Shown here one piece after another: positions 20,814 to 29,231 of a DNA stretch of 48,907 nt. Where the stretch lies: assembly GCA_020848095.1 (NCBI GenBank), contig JADLAT010000010.1, positions 1-48,907 of the forward strand, given 5' to 3'. Both the position numbers and the translations under genes were made by a program. The stretch is from Alphaproteobacteria bacterium. GTDB lineage: Bacteria > Pseudomonadota > Alphaproteobacteria > Micavibrionales > Micavibrionaceae. The notes below the pieces were generated by a model. The model was not told the DNA's origin, made no database searches, and was given only the letters and a program-made list of their open reading frames with translations. Positions within the stretch are counted from its first letter, which is position 1, and every line of letters begins with the position of its first letter.

Positions 20814-21284
20814 ATGAACTGGCTTTTATTTGGCCTCGCGGCACTGCCTGCGTTTCCGGGATTATATTGCCTGTTTGATTTTTTCACTGTTCAGGCCACC
20901 GGCAAAATAGCCGAAGCGGAGGTGGTGGATTTTTCCACTAAAAAAGACAAGGGGCGTTTCTTGCCGATTGTCGAGCGCGCGGCGGCGGGAGATCAACCGG
21001 CTGAAATGTTTGAACCTCAAAAGATAGACCAGATTTCCTATCTGCTAAGTCCCTCTATAAAAAAGGAAAATATTAATATCGTTGTTTTGCGCAATGGCAT
21101 GGTTCGGGTTCATGGGTATCTGAAATTGCTTGGCGGCATTTTGTTGATTCTGCCTGTGCTGGCGGTGCTGGGCTCTGGGCAGGGCGGTTCATTTTTTACC
21201 GGTCAGATGGCCTTTGTTTTTCTCCTGATCGCGGTCAGTGTGGGCGGCTGGGCGCTTTTGCGTACGATTGCACGGCTGCGCTAG
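20814..21284 (+). CDS. Small membrane protein of unknown function (DUF3592-like)
   Basis: A 156-residue protein with one hydrophobic segment at the N-terminus and two at the C-terminus (GGILLILPVLAVLG; MAFVFLLIAVSVGGWALL), and about 75 residues between them outside or inside the membrane. The layout (TM, ATGKIAEAEVVDFSTKKDKG, then a strand ending in GYLKLLGG before paired TMs) recalls DUF3592 proteins; I am only moderately sure. A ribosome site AGGGGG precedes ATG 20814. It lies 24 bases after the NlpD-like gene, so it is likely in the same transcript. Confidence 0.65.
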   Translation: MNWLLFGLAALPAFPGLYCLFDFFTVQATGKIAEAEVVDFSTKKDKGRFLPIVERAAAGDQPAEMFEPQKIDQISYLLSPSIKKENINIVVLRNGMVRVHGYLKLLGGILLILPVLAVLGSGQGGSFFTGQMAFVFLLIAVSVGGWALLRTIARLR

Positions 21285-21322
21285 AGATTTCTCTTCTTTT
21301 CTTTTGCTGAAAATCGATGGGC

Positions 21323-21350
21323 TTGTATTTGCCGTCCGGGCGTTTATAGT
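21323..21350 (+). promoter_or_regulatory. Possible promoter before yajC-secD-secF
   Basis: TTGTAT (21323-21328), a 16-base spacer and TATAGT (21345-21350), 42 bases before the yajC start. It would drive the export operon separately from the pcm run. Confidence 0.35.
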
Positions 21351-21392
21351 CCGGGTATTCGTGAATGTGATTTTATTATATGAGGAAAGAAT

Positions 21393-21833
21393 ATGCTGAT
21401 CTCCAAAGCCTATGCACAGGCCATTGAAGCCCCGGTGGAAGCCGCTAATAATATGGTCTTGAGCGCCCCCGAAGCGCCGAGCGCCATGGAAGCTTTCATG
21501 TGGAATATGGGGCTGGTGCTTATGCTGGTCGTTATGTTCTATGTGCTTTTGATCCGCCCGCAACAGCGCCGCTTTAAGGAGCATAGCGAGATGCTAAGAG
21601 GGCTTAAAAAGGGCGATACGGTTGTTACCGGTGGCGGCCTGATTGGCGTTCTTGAGAAAATTGAAGATGGCGCCGAAGATGCGGTTGTCGATCTGGGGAA
21701 TGGCTTGAAAGTCACCGTTATGCGCGATCAGCTTCAGAAAAAAAGCAAACCTAAATCTGTGTCCGGCTCTAAAACGGCGGCGTCTTCTGTTGAGAAGAAA
21801 GCTTCGGATAAAAAAACTGTGGAAAAGAAATAA
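21393..21833 (+). CDS. yajC: Preprotein translocase subunit YajC
   Basis: Small inner-membrane partner of the SecDF complex. The 146-residue protein has one transmembrane segment (MGLVLMLVVMFYVLLIRPQQ, residues about 38-57) followed by the family signature RPQQRRFKEHSEMLRGLKKGD and a small beta domain (TVVTGGGLIGVLEKIED). The tail is Lys/Ser-rich. GAGGAAAG precedes the ATG. It is 42 bases upstream of secD, the normal order yajC-secD-secF. Confidence 0.95.
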   Translation: MLISKAYAQAIEAPVEAANNMVLSAPEAPSAMEAFMWNMGLVLMLVVMFYVLLIRPQQRRFKEHSEMLRGLKKGDTVVTGGGLIGVLEKIEDGAEDAVVDLGNGLKVTVMRDQLQKKSKPKSVSGSKTAASSVEKKASDKKTVEKK

Positions 21834-21875
21834 TCAGGTTTTAAAGAAAACTCACCTTTTGAGGAATACAAACTC

Positions 21876-23426
21876 ATGACCAATATCCCTTTGTGGAAAA
21901 CGATTCTTATTGTGGCTGTGTGCCTGTTTGGCATTTTGTATTCCTTGCCCAACGTGGTGGGGACGGGGGGGCGGACATGGCTCCAGAGCAATTTGCCGGG
22001 CTGGCTGCCGAATAAGACTGTTAATCTGGGGCTTGATCTGCGCGGTGGTGCGCATTTGCTTTATGAGCTTGATATTGATGTGGTTTTCCGGGAGCGGGCC
22101 GATAGCCTGTTGCAGGATCTGCGGACGGGGCTGCGTAAGGAAAAAATCGGCTATAGCCGGATCGGGGTTGTGCCGAAGGGCGTGCGCCTCACCCTTCGGG
22201 ATGCCGGGGATGGAGAGACCGCGCGGCGCGTTATTCGCGGTTTAGACAAAAATCTTGTGGTGACGAATACAGAAGGCGGCCTGACGATAGAGGCGCTGAT
22301 GGATGATGCGGCGCAGCGGCAGATTACCGATTCCGCGCTGTCTCAATCTATAGAGATTGTCCGGCGGCGTGTGGATGAGCTTGGCACGACCGAGCCATTG
22401 ATCCAGCGTCAGGGGCAGCACCGCATTCTTATTCAGGCGCCCGGTGCAAATGCGGAAGAATTGAAAAAGACCATCGGCACAACCGCCAAGCTCTCTTTTC
22501 ATATGGTGAGCGAACCGGGTGAGGGCGGCGCGGTTAAAATGCTGCCTTTTGCGGAAGATCCCGCGCGGAAAGTTGCCGTTTCCCGCCGCGCCTTGATTAC
22601 GGGGGATATGCTCACCAATGCGCAGCCCGCCTTTGATCAAAATGGCCAGCCGGTTATCAGCTTCCGGTTGAACAGTCCCGGCGCACGGCGCTTTTGTGAT
22701 GTCAGCCGCGCCAATGTGAACAAACCTTTCGCGATTGTACTGGATAGCGAGATTTTGAGCGCGCCGGTTATTCGTGAGCCTATCTGTGGCGGGCAGGGAC
22801 AGATTTCCGGTAATTTCAGTGTCGAGGCCGTTTCAAATCTGGCTTTGTTGTTGCGGGCCGGGGCTTTGCCCGCGCCGATGAGCGTGGTTGAGGAGCGTAC
22901 CGTCGGGCCGACGCTGGGCGCAGATTCGGTTGAGGCCGGTAAGAAGGCCGGCGTTATGGCGCTGATTTTCGTGGTTATTTTCAGCTGCACGGTTTTCGGG
23001 TTGTTCGGTATTTTTGCCTCTGTAGGCCTGTTGATCAATATGGCGCTTATTCTGGCGATCATGTCGACGTTGCAGGCAACCTTGACCCTGCCCGGGATTG
23101 CCGGGATTGTTTTGACCATTGGTCTTGCGGTGGACAGTAACGTTCTGGTGTTTGAGCGGATAAAAGAGGAGCTTCGGGCGGGGCGCAGTATTATTTCCGC
23201 CATTGATACGGGGTATCAGCGCGCGAAAACCACCATCACGGACTCCAACCTTACCTCGCTGATTGCGGCCCTGATTTTGTTCTCATTCGGCACCGGGCCG
23301 ATCAAGGGCTTTGCCGTGACGATGTGCGTGGGCGTGGTGACCTCTTATTTTTGTGCGATCATGTTAAACCGGTTGATGGTTTTGACATGGCTCCGCTGGG
23401 CCAAACCCAAAGAGATAAAAGTTTAG
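21876..23426 (+). CDS. secD: Protein-export membrane protein SecD
   Basis: RND-type subunit that uses the proton gradient to pull exported proteins after SecYEG. The 516-residue protein has an N-terminal membrane segment, the conserved LGLDLRGGAHLLYELD, a periplasmic P1 domain (with GTTEPLIQRQGQHRILIQAPG), and a C-terminal block of five membrane segments with RAGALPAPM, ERTVGPTLG and VDSNVLVFERIKEELR. Length is a little under the E. coli protein (615), usual for Alphaproteobacteria. secF follows after 19 bases. Confidence 0.97.
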   Translation: MTNIPLWKTILIVAVCLFGILYSLPNVVGTGGRTWLQSNLPGWLPNKTVNLGLDLRGGAHLLYELDIDVVFRERADSLLQDLRTGLRKEKIGYSRIGVVPKGVRLTLRDAGDGETARRVIRGLDKNLVVTNTEGGLTIEALMDDAAQRQITDSALSQSIEIVRRRVDELGTTEPLIQRQGQHRILIQAPGANAEELKKTIGTTAKLSFHMVSEPGEGGAVKMLPFAEDPARKVAVSRRALITGDMLTNAQPAFDQNGQPVISFRLNSPGARRFCDVSRANVNKPFAIVLDSEILSAPVIREPICGGQGQISGNFSVEAVSNLALLLRAGALPAPMSVVEERTVGPTLGADSVEAGKKAGVMALIFVVIFSCTVFGLFGIFASVGLLINMALILAIMSTLQATLTLPGIAGIVLTIGLAVDSNVLVFERIKEELRAGRSIISAIDTGYQRAKTTITDSNLTSLIAALILFSFGTGPIKGFAVTMCVGVVTSYFCAIMLNRLMVLTWLRWAKPKEIKV

Positions 23427-23445
23427 GAAAGACGGTATAACGATC

Positions 23446-24414
23446 ATGATTATTCAGTTCCTTCAGCTTGTGCCGCCCAATACGAAAATTGATTTTTTCG
23501 GGCACCGTTTTTACGCCTTTATCGCCAGTATCATTATTCTGGGCGGTTCGGCTTTGAGCCTTTCTATTAACGGCCTGAATTTCGGGATTGATTTTACCGG
23601 CGGGACGGTTATCGAGATTAAAACCGAAGCTGCGCCGGATCTGCCGGATTTGCGGCGCAGTTTAAATGTGCTGGAGCTGGGTGAGGTGTCCATTCAGGAA
23701 TTTGGTACGCCCGATAATCTTTTGATCCGGATGCGTCAGCAAGAGGGCGGGCCGGAGGCGCAAAAGGCGGCTATTGCTCTGGTGCAGACCACGCTTGATG
23801 AGAAATTCGGCGCCGGGAAAGTCGATTACCGCCGGACCGAATTTGTCGGGCCGCAAGTGGGTAAGGAGCTTAAGCTGGCCGGGCTTTTGGCTGTGCTGAT
23901 CGCGATGACGGGGATTATGGGCTATATCTGGGTCCGGTTTAACTGGCAATATGGTGTCGGGGCGATGCTGGCGCTTTTGCATGATGTGGTCGGGATTGTC
24001 GGGCTTTTCTCCCTGACCCAGATGCATTTTGACCTCTCGACCGTGGCGGCGATTTTGCTGGTGGCCGGGTATTCGATCAATGAAACCATCATTATTTTTG
24101 ACCGCCTGCGCGAGACTTTGCGCAAGTATAAAAAAATGCCGATGCCGGAGGTTATCAATATCTCCATTAACTCCACCTTGCCGCGCACGCTCATGACCTC
24201 GGGCTCGACCCTTCTGGCGGTGTTTGCGCTTTGGCTTTTTGGCGGCGAGGTGATCCGCAGCTTCGTTTCGGCTTTGTTTCTGGGGATTTTGATCGGAACG
24301 CATTCTTCCTATTTCGTCTCCGCACCGTCGCTGTATTACCTTAAGCTGCGCCCGGATCGCTCTAAAACTTCTGCGCAGGAAGATGACGGAGATGAGCGCG
24401 CGGCGGAAGCTTAA
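23446..24414 (+). CDS. secF: Protein-export membrane protein SecF
   Basis: Partner of SecD. The 322-residue protein has SecF hallmarks: GLNFGIDFTGGTVIEI after the first membrane segment, the periplasmic domain ending ATTLDEKFG-like, and the C-terminal membrane block with AGYSINETIIIFDRLRE and NISINSTLPRTLMTS. It is co-directional with secD (19 bases) and with the Mth938-like gene (36 bases), so all four genes from yajC are probably one operon. Confidence 0.97.
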   Translation: MIIQFLQLVPPNTKIDFFGHRFYAFIASIIILGGSALSLSINGLNFGIDFTGGTVIEIKTEAAPDLPDLRRSLNVLELGEVSIQEFGTPDNLLIRMRQQEGGPEAQKAAIALVQTTLDEKFGAGKVDYRRTEFVGPQVGKELKLAGLLAVLIAMTGIMGYIWVRFNWQYGVGAMLALLHDVVGIVGLFSLTQMHFDLSTVAAILLVAGYSINETIIIFDRLRETLRKYKKMPMPEVINISINSTLPRTLMTSGSTLLAVFALWLFGGEVIRSFVSALFLGILIGTHSSYFVSAPSLYYLKLRPDRSKTSAQEDDGDERAAEA

Positions 24415-24450
24415 AGATTTCGTTTTTTCTACTCTATAGGGTGATTTTTG

Positions 24451-24831
24451 ATGGACATCACGCCGCTGGTTAAAAGCGGACAGCAGATTATCCAAAGCTA
24501 TGCGGGCGGGCGTTTCCGTGTGTCCGGCCAGCTTTATGAATCCGCAATTATTGTCCAGCCCTCTTCTACGCAAATCTGGACTGTCCGTGATGTCTCGCTG
24601 GAGGCTTTGACGAGTGATGATTTTGCGCCCTTGATCGCGGAGGCGGCTTCGATTGATGTTCTTCTTCTGGGGTGCGGCGCTAAAATGCGGTTTTTGCCGC
24701 TTGCCCTGCGCGCCGCGCTTAAGGCCGGGGGGCTTAGTGTTGATATCATGGATACGGGCGCGGCCTGCCGCACGTATAACGTCCTGATGGCGGAGGGGCG
24801 CCGCGTTGCCGCTGCGCTCCTGCCGGTTTAA
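24451..24831 (+). CDS. Mth938-like (DUF498, NDUFAF3 family) protein
   Basis: A 126-residue soluble protein starting MDITPLVKSGQQIIQSYAGG. The family pattern is clear: GRFRVSGQLYESAIIVQPS, IDVLLLGCGAKMRFLP and IMDTGAACRTYNVLMAEGRRVAAALLP. In mitochondria the same family is the complex I assembly factor NDUFAF3, and in Alphaproteobacteria the gene often follows secF, as here. A role in membrane-protein or complex I assembly is inferred from this. ATG 24451 is used; an upstream TTG codon in frame is unlikely. It is convergent with sodB, with 18 bases between. Confidence 0.85.
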   Translation: MDITPLVKSGQQIIQSYAGGRFRVSGQLYESAIIVQPSSTQIWTVRDVSLEALTSDDFAPLIAEAASIDVLLLGCGAKMRFLPLALRAALKAGGLSVDIMDTGAACRTYNVLMAEGRRVAAALLPV

Positions 24832-24849
24832 ACTGGTATCAAGGGTGGC

Positions 24850-25473
24850 TTAAGCGGCCAGTTTTACAGGGCCTTTTTCAAAAAGCTCCGCCACGTATTC
24901 CCAGTTCACGAGATTATCCACGAAGGCTTCGAGATATTTCGCGCGGGCGTTACGGTAGTCGATGTAATAGCTGTGTTCCCAGACATCAACGCCCAAAATT
25001 GCCGTTTTGCCGTGGGCCAGCGGGTTTTCGCCGTTCGGGGTTTTCATGATCTCCAGCTTGCCGTTGGTACCCAGAACCAGCCAAGCCCAGCCTGAGCCGA
25101 ATTGTCCCACACCGGCCTCAACGAATTTGCCGCGGAAATCATCGAAGGAGCCAAAGCTGTCGTTCAGGGCCTTTTCCAGTGCGCCATCCATTTTCTTGCC
25201 GCCGCCATTGGGTTTCATCCAGTTCCAGAAATGAAGGTGGTTCCAGTGTTGCCCGGCGTTGTTGAATAAGGGTTGCTGGCTTTTATCCTTGTAGGAAATA
25301 ACAACGATCTCTTCCAGACTTTTCCCCGCCAGACCGGCCTTTTCCGCCAGTTCATTGCCCTTATCGACATAGGCCTTGTGGTGCTTGTCATGATGAAACT
25401 CCAGCGTTTCAGAAGACATATAAGGGTCCAGCGCGTCATAGGCGTAAGGCAGCTCGGGCAGTTTAAAAGTCAT
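24850..25473 (-). CDS. sodB: Superoxide dismutase, iron type
   Basis: Turns superoxide into oxygen and hydrogen peroxide. The 207-residue protein has the Fe/Mn SOD ligands H27 (FHHDKHH), H79 (NNAGQHWNHLHFW), D163 and H167 (DVWEHSYYIDYRNARAKYL). The NNAGQHWNH motif and AYD/YMS start favour iron over manganese, but metal use cannot be proven by sequence. Ribosome site GGAGAG precedes the ATG. It sits between the NDUFAF3-like and NDUFAF6-like genes but on the other strand, so it interrupts that otherwise co-directional pair. Confidence 0.95.
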   Translation of the reverse strand: MTFKLPELPYAYDALDPYMSSETLEFHHDKHHKAYVDKGNELAEKAGLAGKSLEEIVVISYKDKSQQPLFNNAGQHWNHLHFWNWMKPNGGGKKMDGALEKALNDSFGSFDDFRGKFVEAGVGQFGSGWAWLVLGTNGKLEIMKTPNGENPLAHGKTAILGVDVWEHSYYIDYRNARAKYLEAFVDNLVNWEYVAELFEKGPVKLAA

Positions 25474-25659
25474 GGTAAGGCTCTCCTTTAGATTTTATCA
25501 GTGTCTTTCAGTCCAGTAATTTAGAGCGTTTCGTCCCTTATTCAAGGAAATTAAACCGAAGACAGGGAAAACGAAACTTTGTATTTATTTTCTTTTATAA
25601 TGAGGGGCGCGGCTCTAAGGTTCCTTTTTTCGGGCATTTTTTGCAGATTGATTTTCAAT

Positions 25660-26457
25660 ATGGCTTTACCTCTTTCTTATTGCGGGCATGTTGTGAAAAC
25701 GCAGGACCCGGACCGGTTTTTACTGTCCATGTTTGCGCCTGCGCCCTGCCGGGAGGCGCTTTGGGCGCTTTTTGCCTTCAATCATGAGATTGCCAGAACG
25801 CGCGAAGTGGTAAGCGAGACGCAGCTTGGTCTTATCCGGTTGCAATGGTGGCGCGATGCGCTGGGCGCGATATATGACGGGCAGTTCGTGCCGGAGCATG
25901 AAGTGCTTAAGCCTCTGGCGGGCGCGATCAAGACCTATGCCCTCAAGCGGGATTTGTTTGAAACGCTTTTATATGCGCGGGAATTTGATCTTGAGGATGT
26001 GCGTCCGGCCAATCTTGAGGGGCTATTGAATTATGCCGATTTTACCTCTACGCCGCTTTTGCGATTGGCGCTTGAGATATGCGGTGGGGCGCCGGAGTTG
26101 GAGCCGGTTCAGCCTGTGGCGGTGAATTATGCGCTGGCCGGGATTTTGCGCGCGGTTCCGTTTTATGCGCGCCAGCATCGTTGTCTCTTGCCGGAAGATC
26201 TTATGAATCTGCACGGCCAGAGTCTCAATGCGCTTTATGATTTTAAACCGGCGCAGGGGTTAATGGAAATTGTAAAAAGAATAGAAAACCAAAGGGTTGA
26301 AGGTGTTTGTTGTGAAAACCGTTTCTTGCGGGCAAGCAATGCGCTGGCACTTATATATCTGCGCCAGATAAGGGCGCTGGGCTATGATGTTTTTAGTCCA
26401 AAGCTGCTTTTACAGCCGTCTTTCAAGGTGTTGCGGATCTTATTTAGTGTTATGTAA
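25660..26457 (+). CDS. Squalene/phytoene synthase-fold protein, NDUFAF6-like, aspartate motifs lost
   Basis: A 265-residue protein from MALPLSYCGHVVKTQDPDRF at 25660; upstream codons in frame give a hydrophobic stretch that looks untranslated. The fold pattern of squalene/phytoene synthases is visible (LLSMFAPAPCREALWALFAF, IRLQWWRDALGAIY, LLPEDLM), but both Asp-rich catalytic motifs are gone: where DDxxD should be the sequence reads ARTREVVSE, and the second site reads AVPFYARQHRCLLP. The same loss is known for the mitochondrial complex I factor NDUFAF6. A non-enzymatic assembly role is therefore more likely than terpene synthesis, though unproven. It follows the NDUFAF3-like gene apart from sodB. 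Confidence 0.8.
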   Translation: MALPLSYCGHVVKTQDPDRFLLSMFAPAPCREALWALFAFNHEIARTREVVSETQLGLIRLQWWRDALGAIYDGQFVPEHEVLKPLAGAIKTYALKRDLFETLLYAREFDLEDVRPANLEGLLNYADFTSTPLLRLALEICGGAPELEPVQPVAVNYALAGILRAVPFYARQHRCLLPEDLMNLHGQSLNALYDFKPAQGLMEIVKRIENQRVEGVCCENRFLRASNALALIYLRQIRALGYDVFSPKLLLQPSFKVLRILFSVM

Positions 26458-26524
26458 TTGATAAGGAACGTAAACTGGTCTATAATGGTTGGTAGGGACT
26501 ACAACTAGGGTTAGGGTATGCAAA

Positions 26525-26794
26525 ATGGTTGATGCTGTTAATAATGTCCATGCGATTACGAAAGTTGCGCAGGGACCGCAGGTTGAAAAATCTGAAGATC
26601 GCCGGAAGGAGGACGCTAAGGTTTCTGACTCGCGCCGTGAGGTGCGGGAGCAGGTGCAAGATGAGGTCACTTTATCCGCAGAGGCGCAGGAAATTGCTCG
26701 CGCTGAGCAGGCTACGCAGGAAACGCGGGCAGAGCTTGAGCGTAATGCTGATCAGGCTTTGACCTCTGGCGGGCGTCTCGATACGCTTTTGTAG
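26525..26794 (+). CDS. Small charged hypothetical protein
   Basis: An 89-residue highly charged protein beginning MVDAVNNVHAITKVAQGPQV and then almost entirely Glu/Lys/Arg/Ala/Gln-rich helix (EKSEDRRKEDAKVSDSRREV; ARAEQATQETRAELERNAD), a probable coiled coil with no membrane segment. It ends GGRLDTLL. I do not know a function. ATG 26525 is preferred; a TTG 12 codons upstream would extend it. It is convergent with the lipase-like gene, 24 bases away. Confidence 0.6.
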   Translation: MVDAVNNVHAITKVAQGPQVEKSEDRRKEDAKVSDSRREVREQVQDEVTLSAEAQEIARAEQATQETRAELERNADQALTSGGRLDTLL

Positions 26795-26818
26795 GGTTTT
26801 GTCTGCTTTTTCAGCCTC

Positions 26819-27523
26819 TTATTCTTCAGTCTTAAAGCGGCCGTTTTGTAAAAAACAGAGCGTCTGGCGCATGACGGCCGGGTTAAACATCATAAAGGTA
26901 TGCGTTGTCGGGAGGGTGATGTGATCGCTCATCCCTTCTATTTTTGTGCGGGCAACCGGCACGATGCCGTCATGCGGGCCGAATTTCCTGCGAGAAAGCA
27001 AAAAGGGCGAGAGTGGATTTATGCTCCGGCTACCGGCGATTATACCCAGCGGATAGGCGATTGCCGCATCTGTATGTAGATATTTTGTCGTAAGCTGGCC
27101 TGAGGCCGGGCCGAAAGCCCTGCGGTAAAGCGGCCCCAGAACGATGTTCCCATCCAGTGCATCGGCCAGATCGCTGCCCATATTGGGTGGGGATAGCATG
27201 ACGACGCGTCCCAGATTTTCCGGGGCGTAGCGGTCGATATAATACCGGGCAATCAGCCCGCCCATGGAGTGCGTGACGAAATGCAAAGGCCTGTCCGCGC
27301 GGTAATTGGTGTGGAGGCGAATTTTTTCCGCGACAAACTCGCTCAACCCTTTCAGATCCAATATGCGAGACGGGTAGAGAATATTGGCTGTTTCATAGCC
27401 CTGTTTTTTAAAAAAGCGCGAGAGTGGCAGCATATCGGTGCGGCTGCGCAAGATACCGTGAAGCAGGACAATGAGGCCTTTGTCATCGGCCTGTGATTGT
27501 GATGAGGGCTTTGCTGTCACCAT
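26819..27523 (-). CDS. Alpha/beta hydrolase, lipase/PGAP1-like
   Basis: A 234-residue hydrolase. It begins with an oxyanion region KGLIVLLHGILRSRTDM and has the nucleophile elbow THSMGGLIARYY (serine in GxSxG-like HSMGG), the acid in PHDGIVPVARTK and the histidine in LPTTHTFMMF, so the catalytic triad is plausible. No signal peptide is evident. The fold is shared by lipases and esterases acting on lipids near membranes; the substrate cannot be read. It lies 82 bases downstream of trmFO on the same strand. Confidence 0.85.
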   Translation of the reverse strand: MVTAKPSSQSQADDKGLIVLLHGILRSRTDMLPLSRFFKKQGYETANILYPSRILDLKGLSEFVAEKIRLHTNYRADRPLHFVTHSMGGLIARYYIDRYAPENLGRVVMLSPPNMGSDLADALDGNIVLGPLYRRAFGPASGQLTTKYLHTDAAIAYPLGIIAGSRSINPLSPFLLSRRKFGPHDGIVPVARTKIEGMSDHITLPTTHTFMMFNPAVMRQTLCFLQNGRFKTEE

Positions 27524-27605
27524 ATAGATAGTTTAACAGTTTATGGGGCAATGTAGAAAGGAACTTTTGGCGCTTGCCGGGTGTGGGCAGGGTGATTTTG
27601 CCAGC

Positions 27606-29012
27606 TTATGCGGCTTTTCTATCCGGCGCTTCCAGCCAGTGGTTTAAATCCCGCAGGGCGCGCCGCGTGTAAACTTTCTTCCGGTCCAGCCCCTTAAGCC
27701 ATTTACGTTTGCCATTGGGTTGTTTTGTACTGGCCTCGTCTTCGGAGAGGGGTGGGAACAGGCCGAAATTGATGTTCATGGGCTGGAATGTTGTGCTTTC
27801 CGCGCCGCCGGTGATGTGGTTGAGCAGCGCGCCCAGCGCGGTTGTGGCGGGCGGGGTGGACAGCGTGCCGCCCAGGCGTTCGGCTGCCGCCATGCGCCCG
27901 GCGATCAGGCCGATAGAGGCGCTCTCTACATAGCCCTCGCAGCCGGTGATTTGTCCCGCAAAACGCAGTGCGGGGCGGGCTTTTAAGCGGAGATGTCCGT
28001 CCAGCAGCTTTGGCGAATTGAGAAATGTGTTGCGGTGCAGGCCGCCCAGTCTTGCAAATTCGGCGTTTTCAAGGCCGGGGATCATGCGAAAAACGCGGGT
28101 TTGCTCCCCGTATTTCATTTTGGTCTGGAAGCCCACAATATTATAGAGCGTGGCCAGCGCATTGTCCTGCCGAAGCTGTACAACCGCATAGGGCTTGGTT
28201 TCCGGTGCGTGCGGGTTGGTCAGACCGACCGGCTTCATCGGACCAAAACGCAAGGTTTCCGGCCCGCGTGCGGCCATGACTTCGACCGGCATGCAGCCTT
28301 CGAAATAGGGGGTGTCCTTTTCCCATTCCTTGAAATCACCGTATTGAGCGTTCATAAGCTCGGTAACGAAGGCGTTGTACTGTTCTTCTGTCATTGGGCA
28401 ATTGATGTAATCCTTGCCGGTTCCGGCGGGGCCTTCCTTGTCATAGCGCGATTGATACCAGGCTTTGCTCATGTCAATGCTCTCGGTATGCACGATGGGG
28501 GCGATGGCATCGAAAAAGGCCAGCGCGTCCTCGCCTGTCAGTGTGCGCAGGGCTTTGGCCAGTGGATCGGAGGTCAGGGGGCCGGTGGCGATGATCACGC
28601 TGTCCCAGTCTTCGGGCGGCTGGCTGTTAATTTCTCCGCGCTCGATGGTGATGAGGGGATGCGCCTCCAGCGCTGCGGTTACGCCGCCGGAGAAAATATC
28701 CCGGTCCACCGCCAGTGCGCCGCCAGCCGGGACGGCGGCTTTATCACCCTCGCGCATGATGAGGGAGTTCATTGCCCGCATTTCCGCGTGGAGCAGGCCT
28801 ACGGCGTTATGCTCCGCATCATCCGAGCGGAAGGAGTTTGAGCAGACAAGCTCCGCGCAGCCATCCGTTTTATGGGCGGGTGTGCCCTTTACCGGGCGCA
28901 TTTCATGCAGGATAACCGGCACGCCTGCATTTGCGCATTGCCATGCGGCTTCCGATCCGGCCAGTCCGGCGCCGATGATGTGAACGGCTTTTGGGGCGTC
29001 TGTGATGCTCAT
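27606..29012 (-). CDS. trmFO: Folate-dependent tRNA (uracil-54-C5) methyltransferase
   Basis: Makes the ribothymidine of the tRNA T-loop (m5U54) using methylene-tetrahydrofolate and FAD, unlike the SAM-dependent TrmA. The 468-residue flavoprotein has the FAD-binding start [15 protein letters not shown] (residues 10-24), [15 protein letters not shown], the catalytic cysteine region [12 protein letters not shown] and [18 protein letters not shown] near the C-terminus, all typical of TrmFO (old name Gid). It lies on the minus strand, divergent from the carbonic-anhydrase-fold gene. Confidence 0.97.
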   Translation of the reverse strand: MSITDAPKAVHIIGAGLAGSEAAWQCANAGVPVILHEMRPVKGTPAHKTDGCAELVCSNSFRSDDAEHNAVGLLHAEMRAMNSLIMREGDKAAVPAGGALAVDRDIFSGGVTAALEAHPLITIERGEINSQPPEDWDSVIIATGPLTSDPLAKALRTLTGEDALAFFDAIAPIVHTESIDMSKAWYQSRYDKEGPAGTGKDYINCPMTEEQYNAFVTELMNAQYGDFKEWEKDTPYFEGCMPVEVMAARGPETLRFGPMKPVGLTNPHAPETKPYAVVQLRQDNALATLYNIVGFQTKMKYGEQTRVFRMIPGLENAEFARLGGLHRNTFLNSPKLLDGHLRLKARPALRFAGQITGCEGYVESASIGLIAGRMAAAERLGGTLSTPPATTALGALLNHITGGAESTTFQPMNINFGLFPPLSEDEASTKQPNGKRKWLKGLDRKKVYTRRALRDLNHWLEAPDRKAA

Positions 29013-29231
29013 TTGCTATGCTTTACCGCGCTCTTGGCGGTGGATCAAGCTCTCTCTATGCTTTTACCGCAGAAACAGGGTAAAAAACACAGAAGGAAGC
29101 ACGTCTTTGTGGCGTATAACAGCAAAACAGTATTTTTATTTCGTGGGGTAAGGTTGTACACTTTATCTTCTGTGTCTGTTGCCCTGAAGGGGGATGGCAC
29201 AAATCAGCGAAAAAAGAGGATCGTCATAAAT

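Noticed and set aside
23662..24573. Minus-strand frame of 303 codons
   Set aside because: Shadow of secF and the Mth938-like gene; rich in Arg/His as expected of antisense frames here.
26500..26520. TTAGGG-like bases before the 26525 gene
   Set aside because: A single chance occurrence; no repeat.
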